From Dyella_D sp052115385 (GTDB lineage: Bacteria; Pseudomonadota; Gammaproteobacteria; Xanthomonadales; Rhodanobacteraceae): a stretch of DNA of 64,000 nucleotides. Location of the stretch: NCBI RefSeq assembly GCF_052115385.1, contig NZ_JBFRGP010000003.1, positions 353,046 to 417,045 of the forward strand, read 5' to 3'. Shown here one piece after another: positions 63,786-64,000 of this stretch; position 1 is the stretch's first letter, and each line of letters opens with the position of its first letter. Under the pieces are notes generated by a model, which did no database searches, had not been told where the DNA came from, and worked only from the letters and a program-made list of their open reading frames with translations. The position numbers were made by a program, and so were the translations under genes.

Positions 63786-64000
63786 ATGAATGACTTTGGC
63801 GATCCGTGGATCACCCGCCACGCGCATTATTTCTCCGATCCCGATGCGGGTCCGGATGCATTGTTGAATGACGCCACCGAATGGCTGCAGTACGCGTACA
63901 ACGCCATCCAGCTATTGGCTGAGCTGGTCGACGAACGCGAGAACATCGACGCACAACGCCTGCCGATCATGCTGGAAGGCATCAGCGCGTTTATCGATAT
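63786..64000 (+). CDS. Unknown protein, 3'-truncated by window edge
   Basis: ATG at 63786 follows AAGGAG (63774-63779). At least 71 residues are visible, starting MNDFGDPWITRHAHYFSDP. The sequence is acidic and amphipathic-helical, with EWLQYAYNAIQLLAELVDE. No family is recognised. The leader AAGGAGTTG matches that of the 33-residue frame upstream. Confidence 0.7.
   Translation, partial: MNDFGDPWITRHAHYFSDPDAGPDALLNDATEWLQYAYNAIQLLAELVDERENIDAQRLPIMLEGISAFID

Overview
The window is a high-GC bacterial chromosome segment from a gammaproteobacterium of the Xanthomonadales, most likely Rhodanobacteraceae (Dyella, Rhodanobacter or Luteibacter type). I base this on gene order (division cluster, then lpxC, a DUF721/DciA gene, an M23 peptidase and secA), on protein character (a long Gly-rich SSB, MsrB with an N-terminal CRC motif) and on Xanthomonad-like intergenic palindromes. 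No database search was possible, so the genus is an inference.

Positions 1-13292 are the distal part of the division and cell wall (dcw) cluster: 'ftsI-murE-murF-mraY-ftsW-murG-murC-ddl-ftsQ-ftsA-ftsZ, all on the plus strand. Every junction up to ftsA overlaps by 1-11 bases. lpxC follows after a structured 457-base gap. Next are dciA (minus), an M23 peptidase and secA (plus). The minus-strand block lptD-surA-pdxA-rsmA-apaG-apaH (19.4-26.4 kb) has the same order as in E. coli and joins outer-membrane assembly to housekeeping enzymes.

From 26.4 to 35.7 kb are msrB, a class II histone-deacetylase-like amidohydrolase, a PduO-type cobalamin adenosyltransferase beside a six-helix membrane protein that I read as the B12 transporter BtuM, two ubiquinone hydroxylases, a dienelactone hydrolase, a polyprenyl diphosphate synthase, a DedA-rhodanese fusion and ssb. 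Two palindromic repeat elements occupy intergenic gaps here.

From 35.8 to 46.8 kb is accessory metabolism and efflux: an RND tripartite pump split over divergent transcription units (OMF plus a TetR on minus; TetR, adaptor and pump on plus) with matched dyad operators, then an SDR, a coenzyme-F420-reductase-like NADP oxidoreductase, and a divergent AraC regulator/aldo-keto reductase pair.

From 46.9 to 58.4 kb is a stress and signalling region: an atypical NRAMP transporter, DNA topoisomerase IB, a KaiC-like double ATPase overlapping a hybrid histidine kinase, an OmpR-type response regulator, hemerythrin, CsbD, a DUF1328 membrane peptide missed by length cut-offs, an SDR whose catalytic tyrosine is a cysteine, and a DUF421 protein. 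The end holds a small lipoprotein, a large autotransporter with a lipoprotein-type signal, a DHCW cupin and two small genes with near-identical ribosome-binding leaders, the last cut by the window edge.

No tRNA, rRNA, CRISPR array, insertion sequence, integrase or prophage was seen. The most interesting items are the KaiC/kinase module, the BtuM-like gene beside its adenosyltransferase, the matched efflux operators, the Tyr-to-Cys SDR, the non-canonical NRAMP and the putatively lipidated autotransporter.
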